Below are positions 61,171 to 64,000 of a stretch of 64,000 nucleotides of DNA, in pieces. The DNA is taken from NCBI GenBank assembly GCA_900239685.1, contig OENT01000199.1, forward strand, positions 1 through 64,000, given 5' to 3'. The notes beneath the pieces were generated by a model, which had not been told where the DNA came from, did no database searches, and saw nothing but the letters and a program-made list of their open reading frames with translations. The translations under genes and the position numbers were made by a program. Numbering within the stretch: the first letter of the stretch is position 1; every line of letters starts with the position of its first letter. The DNA comes from Rotaria macrura. Its lineage: Eukaryota; Rotifera; Eurotatoria; Philodinida; Philodinidae.

Positions 61171-61414
61171 TTTGAAGTGCTATCTGTCTATGCCGGAATC
61201 GAAAAACTATTATTAAAAGTTAAAACAAGCAGCAAGAAATCAAATATCCGGAATGACGATAATAAAAACTGTATATTGACTAACTATTTTAAGAAGAAAA
61301 ATTCGCCAGAAACAACTCGTTTACTCAAATCGAGAGTAATATTTTTTTTTCTCACACACTACAATATTTTTCCAAAAATAGACTAGTTCAAAATCAACTA
61401 TATGTTTACTCTAA
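61171..61414 (+). CDS. Possible C-terminal exons of an unknown gene with a PIP-box-like motif
   Basis: Exon 61171-61335 follows a GTACAG acceptor and ends at a GTAATA donor. A second exon, 61382-61414, continues in phase 0 to a stop. The peptide is lysine-rich: FEVLSVYAGIEKLLLKVKTS, then NCILTNYFKKKNSPE, and ends TSSKSTICLL. The segment N-C-I-L-T-N-Y-F has the spacing of a PCNA-interacting peptide (Q-x-x-L-x-x-F/Y-F) with Asn for Gln, followed by lysines. That would suit a replication or repair protein. The 5' part of the gene is not found, so this may be a remnant or chance. Confidence 0.3.
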
Positions 61415-63044
61415 TCATGTCATAGAAGACATGACCGGAAAAGAAAACATCTTTTTGTTCTGTCTATCCTACAAATTTTAATATTATTATAAACGGAAAA
61501 TTCGAAAAAAAAACGCTCAACTTTAATATTAATTTTTTGATTTTTTTTATAGAAGAATCACATAAAATCTCGACAATATGTGTATGAACTATTGTAAAGA
61601 TACACACACAAACACACAAATGCATGTTTAAAGTTACCAATCATATTGTTCTTGCGAACGAAGTATTCCGCAAAGACAATTAACAGTCTGAAATTATCGG
61701 TGGATCTCTATTTCATATGTAATTAGTATCTATGATTGATAAGAGAGCCTCATGATATTATATTCATGTCCAAGTAATTTCTTTTAAATACTAACTTTTT
61801 CAATAGAGAAGTAAGTCATGACTCGAAAATTTCTCATTTACATAGTACATTGGCTGTTGAATTACTTTCTCACTTAAAAATAATAATCTTCAATCGACTA
61901 AAAGAAAACTTCTGTCATGTCTTGCATCTTAACACGCACTTTTAAACAAACAAGAAAATTAAATGTAGAGGATAAACAATTGAAAAGAAATTTGAAATTT
62001 CTCCGTTCAAAATAAACAAATAGGACAACGTATATTTCTCGAAGTGGAAAATGCAAGAAACGTGCAAACTATACCATTTATTATAGACGTACGGACATGA
62101 CACTATCTTCATATGCATCGGTTTCAATTGTTGAATATATTGTTTTCTAAGAAATTCATAGATTTCTAAACTTTAACTCAAACATTCCGATTCGATGGTA
62201 AATTAAAAAGAGAAATATTTTTTCTATTTATTATTAAAAAATAATCAATTTCAAGTCCAATAAAACAATATACTGTTTAGTTTTAAAATCCACTTGTCAT
62301 CTTCTTATATATTTTCTATCAACGAAGCAATTATAAAAGAGTTATTATAACTTTAAAGATATTGAAGAACTAAATGTTCATTAAAAACATTTTCCAATTA
62401 CGCCGTTTAATTTTTACATATGAATCGAGTATATTTAGAACGATGCAAATCATTGATATGCAATTATCTTCGAACCAACATGTCGATAGAATTCATACAT
62501 GAATATCTCTATGATTCGTTAGAAATAGAAACATAGTTCGAATTGAAAAAAGAGAAGAGAATTGTTTCAAAAATTATTCAAATAATCTTCTTCATTCATC
62601 GTACGAACATAGAAACTATTCGCTTTAAAAATTTAACTCGAAATAGATTAGAATCTTCATAAGATATTGTAACATAGTTCAAAAGCATAGTAAATATCTA
62701 AGATCGTATCAATGCGATCGATGTATCTCGAATATTGTTTTCTGTTAGATCAATAAAAACAAAAATGAATGAAAATGATACGCAGTTGACAAGAACTACA
62801 ATGAGTAAATGTTTTGATTTTAGTTGTCGCAATGTAATTATCTTGTTTTTGTGTTCATTATTTTCTCTTACGTTTCTCATATCTCTATGAGAACATTATA
62901 GAAATCAGAAGTCATCAACACAACTTATGTCTCTTTTTACTCTCCTTCTTTTTCTTTCTTCTCGTTCTTTCTTTTATGCTCTGAATAAGTAAGAAATAGA
63001 CCGAGACATTCGCGCATACACACATACAAACATTTAGCTCATAT
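61415..63044. other. Non-coding spacer before the lectin-like gene
   Basis: AT-rich, no gene seen. A CT-rich stretch (62936-62980) and the acceptor-like ACATTTAG at 63030-63037 lie shortly before the start at 63045. Confidence 0.5.
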
Positions 63045-63955
63045 ATGTCAATCATATTAAACAATAAAACGATGATTATAGTATTATTTATATTAACATT
63101 ATTATTTCATAGAATTCATGGAAAATTTTTATTAAGCGCAGAAAGTTCATCGATTATTGTTTTACGACACATACGTTTGTCAACCGATAATGAATATTAT
63201 CGCATTCGATGTCCATATAATTTAAATCATTTAAGTCTTACACTATTGAATTATTCAAATCATCATTGTTTTGATCTATACAAAAAACCAATTCATGATA
63301 CTTGCATGAATAATCGATCACCTTGTCAATTTCATGCTAGACCTATACAATTGAATTGTAATAATCATTCATATTCTAATTATGTTGATGTCACATATCA
63401 ATGTTCATTTTTATCTTTAAAATCATCTACGACAACATCTGCGAACAGTGAAAAGTACGTTCGTACAACATTGTTATATGATGAGAAATAGAAATATTAC
63501 GAATTCAATTTTCATTATCACTTTTTAGACGATCAGCATTTTCTAGTATCAACGATGAATCAATACATTCTTCGTCGTATTCATCAAATGAACAATCTTT
63601 ACATGATCTATCATTTCCATTAACTGTCTTCGATAACGGAGGAACTATTGGTATATTTCTCGTAGGTCTTGTTCTAGTTCTTATCCTATGGGTAACTGTT
63701 TGCTGTATGTGGTTGATACGTTGCACTCAAATCAGTAAAGACGATGGAAAATGTGAATTACTTGCATTTAGCTCACATCCAAAATTTGATTATAATATAG
63801 ATGGTACAGATTCATCTCAAGAGAATTCAATGATTGTTGGTAATCTATATGGTCATACAAGTACGGGTGGTCTTGAAAATATTTGTATTTATGTTAATCC
63901 GCTAGAAAATAAATGTATCTCATCATTGAAACTGACACAAATCGATGGACAATAA
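63045..63955 (+). CDS. Single-pass membrane protein with SUEL-lectin-like ectodomain (EVA-1-like)
   Basis: Two exons, 63045-63454 and 63529-63955, join in phase 2 and give 278 residues. A signal peptide (MIIVLFILTLLFHRIHG) is followed by a cysteine-rich domain with the spacing of SUEL-type galactose/rhamnose-binding lectins: YRIRCPYNLNHLSL, NHHCFDLYKK, DTCMNNRSPCQF, QLNCNNHSYSNYVDVTYQC. A Ser-rich stalk leads to one membrane helix (GTIGIFLVGLVLVLILWVTV) with CC and RC residues at the inner face. The cytoplasmic tail has about 75 residues. This order matches EVA-1/EVA1C-like receptors, which carry SUEL domains and act in axon guidance. Only one lectin domain is present. The lectin assignment rests on cysteine pattern and the closing DVTYQC. 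Confidence 0.7.
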
Positions 63956-63956
63956 A
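63951..63956 (+). terminator. AATAAA overlapping the stop codon of the lectin-like gene
   Basis: The sequence GGACAATAAATA contains both the TAA stop (63953-63955) and the hexamer. If used, the 3' UTR would be only some 15-30 bases. Confidence 0.35.
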
Positions 63957-64000
63957 TATACACACATATATACGCTTGTGTAACACATACATAGTAACTG

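Overview
The window reads as nuclear DNA of a small invertebrate, most likely a bdelloid rotifer of the Rotaria/Adineta type. This is inference, not a database result. It rests on the very AT-rich background, GT-AG introns mostly of 50-70 bases, codon choice rich in CAA, GAA, TCA, ACA and CGT, metazoan-only families (KANK, extended Tudor, receptor tyrosine phosphatase, SUEL-type lectin) and acceptor-like AG sites only a few bases before several start codons, as expected where mRNAs are trans-spliced. Every gene model marked confident was assembled by hand from exons whose phases add up exactly.

Region by region. 0.6-15.5 kb, minus strand: one large KANK gene (KN motif, coiled coils, C-terminal ankyrin repeats) with 18 coding exons and two alternative first exons. 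15.5-29 kb: mostly non-coding AT-rich DNA with microsatellites, a 200-base near-perfect hairpin, one unrecognised four-exon gene (25.0-25.7 kb) and doubtful or decayed exons on the minus strand. 29.1-45.4 kb, plus strand: three tandem paralogues that each carry one extended Tudor domain, with a broken fourth copy between the second and third. The same interval holds a small secreted-peptide gene (37.1 kb), a nested pair of foldback elements (38.2-39.0 kb) and an unidentified open region (39.3-40.0 kb). 48.2-56.2 kb, plus: a receptor-type protein tyrosine phosphatase with one intact and one dead catalytic domain. 56.5-59.3 kb, minus: an S10 serine carboxypeptidase, convergent with the phosphatase. 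59.4-60.4 kb, plus: a PUSL1/TruA-like pseudouridine synthase whose catalytic aspartate position reads Glu, divergent from the carboxypeptidase across only 73 bases. 61.2-61.4 kb: possible last exons of an unknown gene with a PCNA-binding-like motif. 63.0-64.0 kb, plus: a single-pass membrane protein with a SUEL-lectin-like ectodomain.

The genes do not form one pathway. KANK links talin and adhesion to the cytoskeleton. The Tudor proteins belong to a family that usually reads methylarginine on Piwi proteins in germline transposon silencing. The phosphatase and the lectin-like protein are surface receptors, and the carboxypeptidase is lysosomal or secreted. The most unusual points are the Tudor cluster with its decaying copies, the foldback element inserted into another foldback element, the altered catalytic site of the PUSL1 homologue, and the small precursor ending in an amidation-type glycine.
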